Assembly (NCBI RefSeq): GCF_933775445.1
Contig: NC_065872.1
Span: forward strand, 3,782,001-3,846,000
DNA: 64,000 nt
Origin: Argentina anserina
Taxonomy: Eukaryota > Streptophyta > Magnoliopsida > Rosales > Rosaceae
Direction of reading: 5' to 3'
The notes under the pieces are model-generated. The model did no database searches. It had not been told where the DNA came from and saw only the letters and a program-made list of their open reading frames with translations. This document shows positions 37,525 to 49,576 of this stretch, piece by piece. Each line of letters opens with the position of its first letter. Position 1 is the stretch's first letter. Made by a program: the position numbers and the translations under genes.

Positions 37525-40511
37525 CTATCATTATATTTGTAAGCAAATCGCTGGCTGTATTTATTCATGCATAGCTCCTTGGCAATTGACCAACGTATAC
37601 TTACTTGTTACTACAGTATACGTTGCAAATCGATCGAATGTTGCAGATCGACCATGAAAATATTGCTTCCAGAATCTAGATCCACTTACGCCAAATAACT
37701 ACACGTTGAAAGAGTAGTGTTTAGCATAAGACATTTTCTTTGACAACTTAGCTATTTTCCTTGATCAATTGACTTTGGCCTTAATTTACTCTAGAACTTG
37801 AAATATCCAAGAGAAAAGTGGGAAGCAAATTTGCACGACTATAGACTTATTACTTATAGTTAAGTACTGTTCTAGTGAAGTACCTTTCTCTGTGTGTGTG
37901 TGTATGCGTTAGAAGCCCTGGCTACGCTAACCAGAAAATTGTGTATATGTGATCAGTTATATGAGTATTCCTCGAAGGTATTCCTCTCTGTCATCTTCCT
38001 TTTGACAGTTCTTTAATAATGTTGACACAAATAGAAGCCCTAATATATATATATATATATATATATAATAATAAAAGTAGCAATGACGTTATCATTTTTC
38101 GACTGGACATTGTAATTTATATTTCCATAGAATTTATAAAATCATAGGAATTAGAATTCAATAATTCATTAGTTGAGAATTTCATTGTATGGATTATATA
38201 ATGTAGAAATTTTAAAATAACAAAAATTAAGGTCATTTGGAAGGAATTCAGAAAAAAAAAACACTTATGTTGTATTTGAAACTTTGGATAGATGAAAACA
38301 ATGAGGAATTTAATTCAATTCCAGAAATTTAATATTTTTTATCTGTTTAAGGTGAAATTCTTAGAAAAGTGCAAATCTATGGAAAAATATAAGGAGAATA
38401 TAAAGCTTGTTTTCCCTGTTTATTTCAATGAAAAAGAGGTGTTCTTCTTCAATTCTCAATATTTTACATACAATTTTATTTTTTTTTAATTTGAGAAAAT
38501 AGTATCCAAACAAAAGAATTCTCAATTCTTAGAATCTGATCCTATGAAAATAGGATTCCCATTAAAAATAACAATCCATCAAAATAAGATTACTCAATTC
38601 AAATACAACACTATTTTTTTATTCAAGTGAGAAATCTCCATCTTAAATTTTCTGATTTATTTTCCACATAATTATAATTTTCACATAATTTTAATCTAAA
38701 CAGAAAATTTTGAGGAAATGAAACATGAAATACCAATTTTTATTTAAATTTCAGGAAACTTGACGCTATCCAAACACCCTATAATTGTTTTTAGGAGATA
38801 CCGATGGAGTTAAGTTGTACGTGGTCACTCATGGATCATTTGGACCCTGAAATCCCGATTTCCCTCTTTATATGAAACAAAATGCCCTCTATTTTTTAGC
38901 ATCGTGGTAATCTAGTTCAATTACGTAATGTAGGGAAAAGACTAGCTAGACCATTGGATCTGGTAATAATATACCAACTACTCTAATTCCAACAACCCTT
39001 CTTGACAATTTACATCAATTAATGACTTCCCATACTCGTTTATTAGTTTGTATCACGTACTAATCATCTCATACTTTAGCTAAATAAACAGAGCTAGAAT
39101 ATGCTGCTTTCTGCAGAAAAAAAATGCTGCTTATGATTTTATTTTTCTCTTCTGGGAAGGGATTAAAGTCATCAAACTCGATCGATCCAATGTTTTTTTT
39201 CATGAGGATCCATAATCAATGTGCTTGCTAAGAAAAAGCAGTCACACAAACAGAATATATGCTCACAACAAATAGAATGATCATGAAAGTAAGACAATTT
39301 TATAAAGCTCTTACATTAATCCCGAAAGAGCGCGATTGATCGAACGAAAACTTTGATTTCCCGATCCTATCACAACAAATTCAGTAATACAAGCAATTCA
39401 TTAGCATATCGGAAAAGCTGGTTTTTGATTGAACTATTTTGAAAAATCACCATTATGCGCTTGTGGAGGTACACAAATTCAAATATATGTCGTGTCACCA
39501 GGTAAAAACCAAATACGTCGCCTAGTAGGTTGTCGTTGTTATGGGTATCTGGTGACAAATATTCTATGTTGCCGGATAACATATCAAGCGTCATATAGAA
39601 AAAAAAATCTTATATGTCGCGTGATATGAAATGTGGCGATATAGAATATGTGTCGTTTGATACTCATAACGGTGACAGACTATTAGACGACATATTTAGA
39701 TTCCAATATGAGGCGACATAAGAGTATAGGTTTTCTGAAGCCCTTTTTAAGCTGGTTAATTTGGTGGTTGGACACCTTCTAGCGACATATAAAAGTTGTC
39801 TTAATTGCAAAATATGCTGTTGACATTTAACCTAAATGTATATGTTGCATGAGTTTTAGAAAGACAATTTTGTATTGTACCTTTTTGTGCAGCTGATACC
39901 ACACATTTTGGTGTGTTTTATGTTATGCAATATCAAGCAACACAAATCTATAGTCCAAACTTGTTTTAGAAAACACAAATGTTAAAATAAAACACATTCG
40001 GGAAAAAATAAATTTGCCAGGTTAAAATTGGCCAAAATTAAACTGTTCTCTAAATAAATTTAAACTGTCATTAAGTGTAATCGATGAAAGCATGGGACGT
40101 TGTAACAAGGAGAAACATACTGTAATATATGGAGGATCGAGGGAGATATACTCGATCCTACTAGAGTGATCCATGCTAACTCTAGAAATGAAAAAGGACT
40201 TCACTAGATGCATATGGTTACTGACTAGCTCTCTCATATCTCAAATTCAACTAGCTAGAAGGAAAAAAGGGGAATATAGAAGATGGAGAAGAAGTAGTAA
40301 TAGTAGAAGTAGAAGTAGAAGTGTACGTCAGATCGATAGAATAGGATCGATGGGGCGGCTGCAGCCTAACAAACTTTCAAATGTCTCTCTTAGAATGTTA
40401 GTTAAAGAATAGTAGAGGAAGCAAATGTAGAGTTTAATCTAGATCGGCACAAGAATACTAACTACTCCGTCTTTAGATTTTGTTCTTATAAGTCTGAAGT
40501 TATGTTTTGTG

Positions 40512-40515
<4 letters not shown>
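37525..40515. other. Intergenic, no gene recognised
   Basis: A TA microsatellite lies at 38043-38067. The stretch 39460-39730 has repeated GTCGCC/GGCGACAT words in both orientations, as in subterminal regions of DNA transposons, but no ends could be fixed. A degenerate AGTAGA trinucleotide array sits at 40286-40322. The frame at 40173-40412 is low-complexity Ser-Arg from that array. Confidence 0.45.
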
Positions 40516-40543
<28 letters not shown>

Positions 40544-40922
40544 ACTTATTGGTTGCGGACGTCCGGACCAATGATTTTGGTGAGGATTTATTCATTTCCA
40601 CCGTCTAGTATCAAAATAATATTGTGTAGATAATCCATGTAAAATTTTAACCAATTTGGTGATCGTTAAGTCACTCAAAATAAATAAAAAATGGACGGAC
40701 TGATTTATGTTAAACTTGAACCGTTCATATTTATAACAAAAAACCTAATTTTGAGGGTCTTAACGATTACTAAATTAGTTGAAATTTTACAGAGATGATC
40801 TACACAATATTACTTAGATATTAGACAATAAAGATGAGAAAATTTGATTGAAAATTGTGTAAAAATGGAAATTTGCATCAAAACCATTGATACAAACGTA
40901 CTTACATGAGAAAAATCACACA

Positions 40923-40959
<37 letters not shown>
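40516..40959. mobile_element. Foldback/MITE with 79-bp arms between two (TA)n tracts
   Basis: Arms 40603-40681 and 40748-40826 are inverted copies, about 80 percent identical (for example ATATTGTGTAGAT, then CTAAATTAGT versus CCAATTTGGT, then CGTTAAG and CTCAAAAT), around a 66-base centre. Weaker symmetry continues outward. TA microsatellites at 40516-40543 and 40926-40959 border the whole unit. No coding sequence is present. Confidence 0.7.
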
Positions 40960-40963
<4 letters not shown>

Positions 40964-41767
40964 TTCTAACCTCTAGTTTCGTTCCAATTCGATCGGATGT
41001 CCCTGAAAGGACATTTCCAAGCTCAAGTTATTCAATCAATTTATCGTATCTTCTAAAAAAAAAAATCAGTCACTTAATTCGTTGCTAAAGACCTAGAGTG
41101 ACAATGACTTGGTTGACCAGCAATAATTCAATAATTTTTCATCTAAAAATCTACACATAAATCACGTGCTAATCAATCATTCATAAAATAATGTTGTGAT
41201 GAAGATTTGACATGTCCCAAAATTATTGAAACGAAATAACACTTCTGAATATACGTACGTACCTACCGACTATCCCATTAAAGACAGTAAGATAATGTTG
41301 GGATCTTTAATTACTTGTGGGAAGAAGAAATACTGCTTTCTAATTAGTAAGTATGCGTGATCGGTGATGAAAAGAGCAAGCATCAGAACAAATAAATAAG
41401 TTACAAATATACCAAGCAAAACGTAGATATGCATGTACCGTTAAAAATTTATATTATTCAATCGAATGGTGAGAAGAAAAGTATAACTACAATCGTAGTA
41501 GTCAACTATCACAAAACATAACCGTACATGTATATATATATATACACATAATCGTATATATATATATTAAATTTAAAATATTATATACTCATAACTGAAT
41601 AATATCCAAGAAACTCATTCAATTTGAGGTTTGAAATCAACGTATATGTTATAAATCCTACTAGCCCCTTTAATAATTTGTCAATAAAAACATAAACAGT
41701 GAAAGAATTGTGGTTTGTAAGAAAGGAGGTGCTTGTTAATTTTCCCGTTTCTTGAAATGGCGATACG
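40960..41767. other. Intergenic, no gene recognised
   Basis: This is AT-rich spacer with a short TA run at about 41530-41545 and 41557-41566. Nothing else is supported. Confidence 0.5.
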
Positions 41768-41775
41768 GTGTTCAC

Positions 41776-42597
41776 TAGGACTGGATTGATTGGTATACCA
41801 GTCTTAATTTTCCAATACCATATACCAACCAATATATATTTGGTATGAAAAATCCACAATTTATACCAACCAATAACGTTGGTATACCAATTAAGTGGTA
41901 CGGTTGGTACTCGGTTGGTACGGTTGGTAATGGGCTTGTACCAACATATTTAAGGCCCAAAAATTTTAAGGCCCAACCCAAATAAATAATAATAAATAAG
42001 TGAAATAACAATAGAATTCCAAAGTCTTATATAACTTCAACCAAATTACCAAATACAAAGTTATAAATAGAAAGTCAAAGTCCAAATAGTTAAACTGTTA
42101 AAGTACTTATGAATTCTCAAAACAATTAAAAAAATAAATGATAGGTTTAAATGCGATATATGTTGACATGTTGTAAGCAGTGATTGTGCTACTGATAGGT
42201 CTAAGCATTTGTACTTGGGAATTCGATTGAATCGATTCGTTCATAATTAAATAAAGAAATTGAAGACGAGAAAAATAGTGTACTTGAGAAAGAAACTCAG
42301 AGACATTAAATTAAGGTAAGTAGATATATATGGTTTGGATTTATTTTTCAATAAATCTACAATTGAAATTTAAAGATATATATATTTTTTTAATTAAATA
42401 ATTTAATATAATATAAGTTGGTAGGTACGATATACCATGGTATATGGAAAATATATACCACCTACATACCGTATTTTTAATATTAGTACGGTATACTGTA
42501 CCATATACCATGTACCAAGTATTTGGTATACCAACATATTTAGTACGGTTGGTATACGAATTAGTTGGAATGGTTTTCTATACCATTGCCACCCCTA
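41776..42597. mobile_element. Non-autonomous hAT transposon, 822 bp, GGTATACC-rich
   Basis: It is flanked by a perfect 8-bp target duplication GTGTTCAC (41768-41775 and 42598-42605), the hallmark of hAT. The ends are TAGGACTGGATTGATTGG and, inverted, TAGGGGTGGCAATGG. Both subterminal parts are crowded with GGTATACCAA, GGTACGGTTGGTA and CCATATACC words in both orientations. No transposase is encoded. Confidence 0.87.
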
Positions 42598-42605
42598 GTG
42601 TTCAC

Positions 42606-43072
42606 CATGTATATAACATAAGCCATTATAATATATTAATTGATCGATCAAATTAATGATATCATTACACACTTGATCTAATATAATTTGAACCAAATTA
42701 ATGGTGATCATGCTAGCTACTGCTCCAAATATAACTCTTCGGAATTTCTCCTCAAATATGGAAGCACGTACTTCGAGCTAATATTCTCAATTAAGCTCCC
42801 CAAAAGAGATATATACCATAAGCATTTAAAAAAAATGTAATCATTTTCCACCATTCTAAAAAATGTGACCATTCTTAATTAAGCTTTCCTCTTGATTGTG
42901 CTTCATATATCTTCACTTTGTTTTCTCAATTCCGAATACTTGTATAAGTGAAAGAAATATGCGTTTTTCAAAAATTAGATAGCTAGTCACCGATAAATTA
43001 ATGAAATGGTCAGGACCCGCCACATGCTATCAGGGTATCTATTTTGGTTTGGCATTACTGTAACATTTCCTA
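42606..43072. other. Distal upstream region of the second MYB
   Basis: This is AT-rich sequence between the hAT and the MITE. No gene is recognised. Confidence 0.45.
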
Positions 43073-43237
43073 TATATTATAGGAAAATTCTAGTATACAT
43101 CAATGTATGTTATACATCTCACATCCGACGGTCGATATTGTTTTATGAGTGAGGTCAAAAAAATAATATCCGTTGTCAACCGTTGGATGTGGGTGTATAA
43201 CATACATTGATGTATACTAGATTAACCCTATATTATA
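43073..43237. mobile_element. MITE with ~65-bp inverted arms, in the MYB promoter
   Basis: The left arm (CTAGTATACATCAATGTATG from 43090) and right arm (ending at 43220) match with about three differences over 44 bases. Weaker symmetry extends to 43073 and 43237 (TATATTATAGG versus, inverted, TATAATATAGG). The centre is short, so the transcript would form a near-perfect hairpin. It ends 94 bases before the TATA box of the second MYB. Confidence 0.8.
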
Positions 43238-43330
43238 CGCCCGGCGGCATTTTGAACAGTATCGCTACAGTACCAGGAAGGTGAAACAGTAACAGACATG
43301 ATGAATCGCCGGTAGACAAAAAACCACAGT

Positions 43331-43337
43331 TATAAAG
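43331..43337 (+). promoter_or_regulatory. TATA box of the second MYB
   Basis: TATAAAG lies 108 bases before the ATG at 43439, a typical position. The leader between has no upstream ATG in a good context. Confidence 0.6.
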
Positions 43338-43438
43338 GAGCAAGTACGAGTCTCCAAAGCTATAAGGGGAAGAAGAACTCAAATCAAAGAAGCACGAGTC
43401 GTCTTATTGAGCACTCAGAACGACTACCTGATCGAGTA

Positions 43439-44556
43439 ATGGGGAGAAGCCCTTGTTGTGCCAAAGAGGGCTTGAATAGAGGTGCATGGACTGCTCTTGA
43501 AGATAGAATTCTGACTGAATACATCAAAGTCCATGGTGAAGGAGGATGGAGAAACCTCCCCAAGAAAGCAGGTACGTAATTCCTCTACATGAAGAAGAAA
43601 ATTAGCTAATCAATTTCCAGAGTTAAGCTAGATTGTTTGGGTATGATTTTCTGAGTTAATATGCATGCTTATTTGCATGCATGTCTCTAATTAGTTTCCT
43701 ATGCTGTTATAATTGAAGGACTGAAAAGGTGTGGGAAGAGCTGCAGGCTCAGATGGTTGAACTATCTAAGACCTGGCATTAGGAGAGGCAACATATCACC
43801 TGATGAAGAAGATCTCATCGTCAGGCTTCACAAGCTCTTGGGAAACAGGTAATTAGGATCCCTCGCTAGTTAACTTTTATATCCAAAATTTGGTTACTAA
43901 TTTTCGTAAGAAAACTATTTGCTCATATAAATTTGGGGTATATTGTGATCAGATGGTCTCTAATAGCGGGTAGGCTACCAGGCCGAACAGACAATGAAAT
44001 AAAAAACTACTGGAATACCACATTGAGCAAACGAATTCAAGTCCAAGAAGCTCGCTTATCAGCTGGTGGTGAAGAACCAATATCCAAAAAGTCCAAGAAT
44101 GTTTTGGCCTCGCCATTGTCCCATAACGTGGTAAGAACCAGAGCCGCAAAGTGCACCAAAGTTTTCATTAATCCACAGTCACCACGCAAAGAGTTGCTCC
44201 TGGCTGATTATGACAAGCCTATGGATTCCGATCATCAGCCTAATGGGAATGAGTTTTCGTCACCATCTTCTTTCGAAAACTCGTCTTCATCAAATTTCCT
44301 GGTGGATTTCGGCATGGATTCCGAGCTTGGCTTCGCCAATCTTGTTAGTTCGGGATTTTCAAGTGGCGATCAGTTGTTCTCTGAAGAAATGCAGCTGTAT
44401 CAACAATATTGGAGTGGTAATATTGGTACGGGTGAGGATTGTGTTGTTGATGATCAATTCCAACCAAATACGATCCTCAATTTCCAGTCATTGAATTCTC
44501 TTCTTGATGCTGATGCTAATCAAGGAGACTGGCTCGAACTTGCAGAGACTAGTTGA
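43439..44556 (+). CDS. R2R3-MYB transcription factor, TT2-like (subgroup 5), three exons
   Basis: Exons 43439-43571, 43719-43848 and 43953-44556 give 288 residues. The first two exons are exactly 133 and 130 bases, the same as in the other MYB of this window. The start is [18 protein letters not shown]2 and R3 are intact, with [20 protein letters not shown] and the bHLH-contact pattern [20 protein letters not shown]. After the DNA-binding region comes [15 protein letters not shown], the subgroup 5 signature of TT2-type regulators. These act with TT8 bHLH and TTG1 WD40 to activate proanthocyanidin genes (ANR, LAR, BAN) in the nucleus. The acidic C-terminal half probably activates transcription. 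It lies 12 kb from its diverged paralogue, in the same orientation, and has a MITE in its promoter. Confidence 0.92.
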
Positions 44557-46601
44557 ATAGTTGATCAATAATTATGGGGATAATAATACATTATAGCCAG
44601 CTAGTTAGATTTAATTTTATCATACGAAATAATATATAATTCTATTGTGCTCTATGCAGTAGGTCATGCGGGTCATGATCACCAGTCATATATAGAGTTT
44701 ATATCAAACAGAGTCACGCTTATTCTTACGGAGAAAAATATTTTATGCATAAGATGGTATATGGAGCGCGGATACAAGTGATGGGCTCTATGAGCTTCAT
44801 TGAGTATATATTCAGTCAAGTGTAGCTTTGTACTTGAAATTGGGCGATTAGCCTTGGTTCCGTTGGTATACTATCCAACTCTCAATCAGTCCCTCTTTAG
44901 AGCATAGGTTCGAGCTCTCTTATGGGCTGTTTTCGGGGATTTTCATCATTTTCTCCATTGATTTTTTCCTTTATTTTTAGTTAAATTACATCTAATTTTC
45001 TCTTTACTCCTATTTTCTAAACAGTGAATTTTTCACTAATTTGTTACTGTTCTAGCATGCGTAAATTCATTTTTTTACGTCCGTTAATATCTTTAAAAAA
45101 CATATTCATCTGTTAAGACTGTACTTCGGTCTCAAATATTTGTAAAAAAAAAAAATACTTCAAAAGCCTAAATAAATTTATAATCCTAGATACGTCACTG
45201 AATATATGAATATTCATCGAAGGAATTTGTACGTAATATTCTCTCATTGTGGATCTAGCTAATTGGAACAAGAATTTTGTACGTTAAATTTAATCAGTTT
45301 ACACTCCTACAGTCCTATGTGACTATGTCTAGCTAGGGCAAGAGTTTGGACTTATCCAAGAGTATCAGAAGCTTTTGCTTTTCCTTTGATAACACACCGC
45401 CATGTTCCTACTAATTAACGATAAGTTGAGTAATCAAGAATTAGCGTAGATTGAAGAGAACCTGATCGAATTCAAAATTTCCTCTTGCTATTATACTTAC
45501 CGTTATTTATATTTATTGTGTTGTTGTACTGTCTTTTCAAAGAGTTATAATATTTTTTTGCGTCCTTAACTATTGAATTATCATTTTGCAGTTATTATAA
45601 AGAGAATTTAAAACACGTCTTTTCAATTCTCACTGTTGTAGTGTGTGAACTGTGAACTATTACTTGACAAAAGAGGTACGAGGGTGCACGTTTTAAAATT
45701 TGTGCATTTTATAGCTTTACCTAGTCGATTAGGTAGAAAGTTATCTACAGTCACTCAGCTAACGCATCATATATTAAAATAAAACTTGTATACGTAATGC
45801 ATTTAAATTTGTTGAACAAACCTGGCCACTTTCCCACCTTAAATGAAACAATTTTAGGAATGAGTTGATCAATTCGAAATTCGCATTCTCCTCAGAAAGA
45901 GATGAGGGTGCACCAGTTCTAGTGTCATAATCATATCGTTGTGAACGGTAAGAAATTGTTTTCTTTTCTTTGAGGTACTAGATATCTATATAGACGTTGC
46001 TAAAAATTAAATAACTTAGTTGTCATAATCATATGATTGCATAGCTTCATTAAACCATTTTCATATATATTATTATTTAGCGACTGACCAAACTACAAAA
46101 GGTTAATTACTTGAGTGATAAATGAATTAGATCATTTAGTAGTAAATAACTGATTAACAAAATTAGTAACTAGTAAGAGTCATCAGACATTTTTGACTCA
46201 AAGACATGTGATCTATTTGATTAGGTCTCTTGAAGCATGATATTAGCTAGTATTTGGTCTTAGACATATTTAGTTATAATAATGGCAAGAATGAAGAACT
46301 CGCCATTTATGATTGATTCTGATCTTGCGCAAGTTCTCCATTCTTTTTGCAAACTGGCAAAAGAAGTTGTTTCTCACTCGGGCTGGCGGTGAAAGAACAA
46401 AAGCCGTTGTTTATGTTTACATAGTGTAGACCATTTTGTCATCCTCTAAATTATAAATTGCACCCAAACAATTTTTGAATGTGAAGAAACTCAAGCTCAT
46501 AATTAATAACGTTTGCCCTATATGGCTATATTATTTTTTTAAAAATGATTTATGTCCATGCCACTTCCATGATGGCAGATAGATTATCGCATAATTCTTA
46601 G
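44557..46601. other. Intergenic 3' of the second MYB
   Basis: It contains a tRNA-like head (44855-44917, separate entry) and otherwise AT-rich sequence with no coding signal. Confidence 0.5.
44846..44930 (+). repeat. tRNA-like SINE head
   Basis: Box A-like TGGTTCCGTTGG (44855-44866) and box B-like AGGTTCGAGCTC (44906-44917) are at tRNA spacing, and a T-rich tract follows. The acceptor stem does not pair, so it is not a tRNA gene. Confidence 0.45.
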
Positions 46602-46609
46602 ATTTTAAG

Positions 46610-47730
46610 CAGTGGCGGATTGAAGTAGAAGGCTCTATGGGCTCAAGCCTGTACGAGATTTCGCCTAACAAATCACCATGTATATATGGTAAAACTGTAG
46701 AGAAAAAAATCAGTATCGTTCCACACTTTTTCGAAGCCGAGCGCAGCAGTGGGAGCAACTATGCTTCATATATCTCGCTCTTCCCTAGTTGCTTGATCGA
46801 CTTCAGAATTCACAGCCCATCCTTAACGCCCATTCAATTTTTCAATCTTGAATTGTGGTCCTGTTATACTCGAATTTGGGGTTTTCTTCTATGCTGGATT
46901 TGTTCGAATTGGAATTAGACTACTGGAGTTATTGTGGATTTTTGGAGTTTAAGAATATATAGACTGCATCTCTATTGTAGCTTGGTTGACTTGATTACTT
47001 TATGTAATGAAAACCTTGGTCTGGTGCTCTCCAATTTGCAGATAAAATTGATAATTCTTGGTTTCATATCATAGACCTGATTGAGTTTCGGTTGCAATTA
47101 ATCATGAATTTTTCTTGTTACAACCTTCAATTGAGCCTGTTTGGGGTAGATAAAGCGAGAACTTGCATTTATGCCAATGGATATTGCATACCAGTACGCA
47201 GTATTTGTTTATGTATCAGATTCCCTAACTTTTTTTTGTGTAAATAATCTTGTGCTCATATATTTTTGTACTGCAAGCATACCAGTACACAATGATATAC
47301 ACTAGTGCTCATATATTTTTGTCCTGCAATAGTGCACAATATGTAATATGTTTGATTTTCTGCAATAGTGCTCATGTATTTATGTCCAGCTGAGAATCAT
47401 TTTATGAGGTAGTCTTTGGTTAGCACTTTACCTTGACCTTGTTATGTATCTTGATCAAATTTTCTACTGATATGTTTTGGATTAGGAATCTCGTTGATGA
47501 GCATATCAGTGCTCTTGTCTGATAGAACAAATTTTCTACTTTCCTTCTTATTTTCTTTCCCTCTTTTCTCCATCCTAAGAAAATTGGTTTTAATTGTAAG
47601 TTTATCATGTTTTTGAAGAAAATTGTTAAGTCCTTATCATTTGATTGCAAAAAAAAAAATTCGACGAAAACATGTAGCATTTGTAACTCTTATTAGCCTA
47701 GACGGAAATCTATTCCTGGATCGGCCACTG
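46610..47730. mobile_element. Non-autonomous hAT transposon, 1.1 kb
   Basis: It has a perfect 8-bp target duplication ATTTTAAG (46602-46609 and 47731-47738). Termini are CAGTGGCGGATTGAAGTAGA and, inverted, CAGTGGCCGATCCAGGAATA. No transposase was found. An open frame at 46637-46918 and one at 47420-47680 (minus) have no recognised domain. Confidence 0.88.
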
Positions 47731-47738
47731 ATTTTAAG

Positions 47739-48950
47739 GTTTTGTTTGAAACCCTAAACTTGCAGGTTTAAAACTTAAACTCAATCTCATGTCATTTCAC
47801 AAATAATCATTGCCAGACGTCATCCCATCACTACTACAAAAGTCCCAATACACACATGAACACCGCTTTTTACCCGCTCTATGCACAGATCGAGTTTCAA
47901 TATCTTTCCGATTTATAAGAGAAGAAATCAATAGTTTTACTTACTGCTAATAATAAGCATGAACCTGATAACTTTGCAAATGCTAGCTAGCTTCTCACAA
48001 TATCACTTACCTACTCCAACAAGTCCTTACATATATAAGTCCTTACATATATTCAATATACCATGTTCAGTGCACTGGATGCTAATTAACGTACATAAGG
48101 CTGCTAGGTCTATAGTCCTAAACTCCTAATTTGTTAATTGTTTGTACACTGTTTGCAGGTGAATCGTATCTATCTCATTCAATATATATATGGAAAATAC
48201 TTGTATCCATACTAATGTGGACTGTGCGATGTGTTTGACATTAGTATTTTCCATATATATATTGAATGTGATATATATATATATATACATATATATATAT
48301 TCTCTTAGTTATGTGTTTGGCAGTTTGTAGAATGAACCAATTACGAAGGAAGAATAATTCCTACTTATAAATTCTGAATTATTATATAACTACATATAGG
48401 TTATTCTGCAACCCGCTTAATTTGCTATCCAATTCCATACGTCAGGTGAATATATAGCTCGATAATCATAAATTCCTAAGTAACCAAAAAAATCGGACCT
48501 AGCTAGCTAGATGAATTCACGAAGTGGTTGACTATAGTCGCTATAGGGAAAGACCAACTGACGGTGGCCTGCGATCTTCCTTGAAATCACCCTGCATCGA
48601 CTAAAGGAGCTAACAAAGAGGTTGTCCTTAGGCTTTGTCTTCTGGATTCCTTTCTCTATCAAAGTATTCTGACACAGCAATGCGTTTTATTTTCCCATTG
48701 AGGCCGAACCCCATAGTGTGTATTTTTCGTTGGGGATTTCCTGGAAAACCATATTTCGACCTGGACGTTTTCGGGGTGAAGTATTGTGAACAAAGTAGTG
48801 ATCGATCGGATTTCTTTTACCAATTAATTGTCTAGAGGGAATATTAGTGTTGATCACATATCCAAACTATGACCTAGATTTCACATTTCTAGTCAGTCCC
48901 AATAACTGATCCTCCGAAATAACAATTACCAAACGAAGCAAAAGTGAATA
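47739..48950. other. Intergenic with small repeat signals
   Basis: CACTACTACAAAAG at 47829 looks like a lone CACTA terminus with no partner in the window. A 25-bp hairpin is at 48177-48267 and a TA run at 48271-48299. The frame at 48635-48835 (66 codons) is rich in aromatic residues (IFRWGFPGKPYFDLD) but I do not recognise it. Confidence 0.45.
48177..48267. repeat. Perfect 25-bp inverted repeat with 41-base loop
   Basis: Arms 48177-48201 and 48243-48267 are exact inverted copies (AATATATATATGGAAAATAC core). A short ACTAATGT/ACATTAGT echo inside the loop extends the pairing possibilities. It is a small foldback element or RNA hairpin. Confidence 0.75.
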
Positions 48951-48951
48951 A

Positions 48952-49436
48952 CTAAACCTGCCAAATGACTTTTGATAATATTCGGAGGAAATGTGTATTA
49001 GTGTATATCTCCCATATGTAGAAGGATGTGACAGAAACCCTAAACATAGCTTGCTCCCCTTTTTGAATTGTCAAAGAGAGTTTGAAACGGACATTGAAAT
49101 GTACCCAGCTAAAGCCAAATGAAATCACGTGATTACCATCAGCCCCCTTTACAACCACCCCAAGGCTAACATATAACCCATTATTAAAAACGGAGGCATC
49201 ACAATTTACCTTCACACAACCCAGCCTTGGGACCCTCCATCTAACAACCCCATTCATATTAGAAACATAACCACCCCCATCATTCCTTCTAAAATCAGCC
49301 CCATTGCTACCAGAACTCCATAAGAGGTAGCACCAAGCCCATTATCCCCCAAAGCATCCTCATTAGGCCGACGGCCCCTCCCTTCCCTCACATTAGCAGC
49401 CAACAACCCCTCGAACACTGATAATTCATAAAGCAT
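48952..49436 (-). pseudogene. Degenerate RNase H-like domain, probably from a LINE retrotransposon
   Basis: The minus-strand frame ending at 48952 reads WRVPRLGCVKVNCDASVFNN and then GVVVKGADGNHVISFGFS. This is the start of the plant RNase H-like (RVT_3) domain, with the first catalytic Asp in NCDAS. The linker frame just upstream (49254-49436) has lost continuity, and the part after about residue 55 no longer matches. It carries no intact reverse transcriptase and is a fragment. Confidence 0.65.
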
Positions 49437-49576
49437 CTTCCGTCATAAGGTAAAATTAATAAGGTATAAGTAATATATGACTTACCACTTTAGCATATTT
49501 CTCACACCCCACGTATGCCACATAATCACCACCAACATCAACTCATCCGCAGTAAGAGTAAATTTGTTTTTTTAAA

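Noticed and set aside
40173..40412. Ser-Arg-rich frame resembling an RS-domain protein
   Set aside because: The RS repeats come from an AGTAGA simple repeat, and nothing else in the frame is recognisable.
48635..48835. 66-codon frame with IFRWGFPGK, considered as organelle-derived DNA
   Set aside because: I could not match it to any plastid or mitochondrial gene I know, so no call is made.
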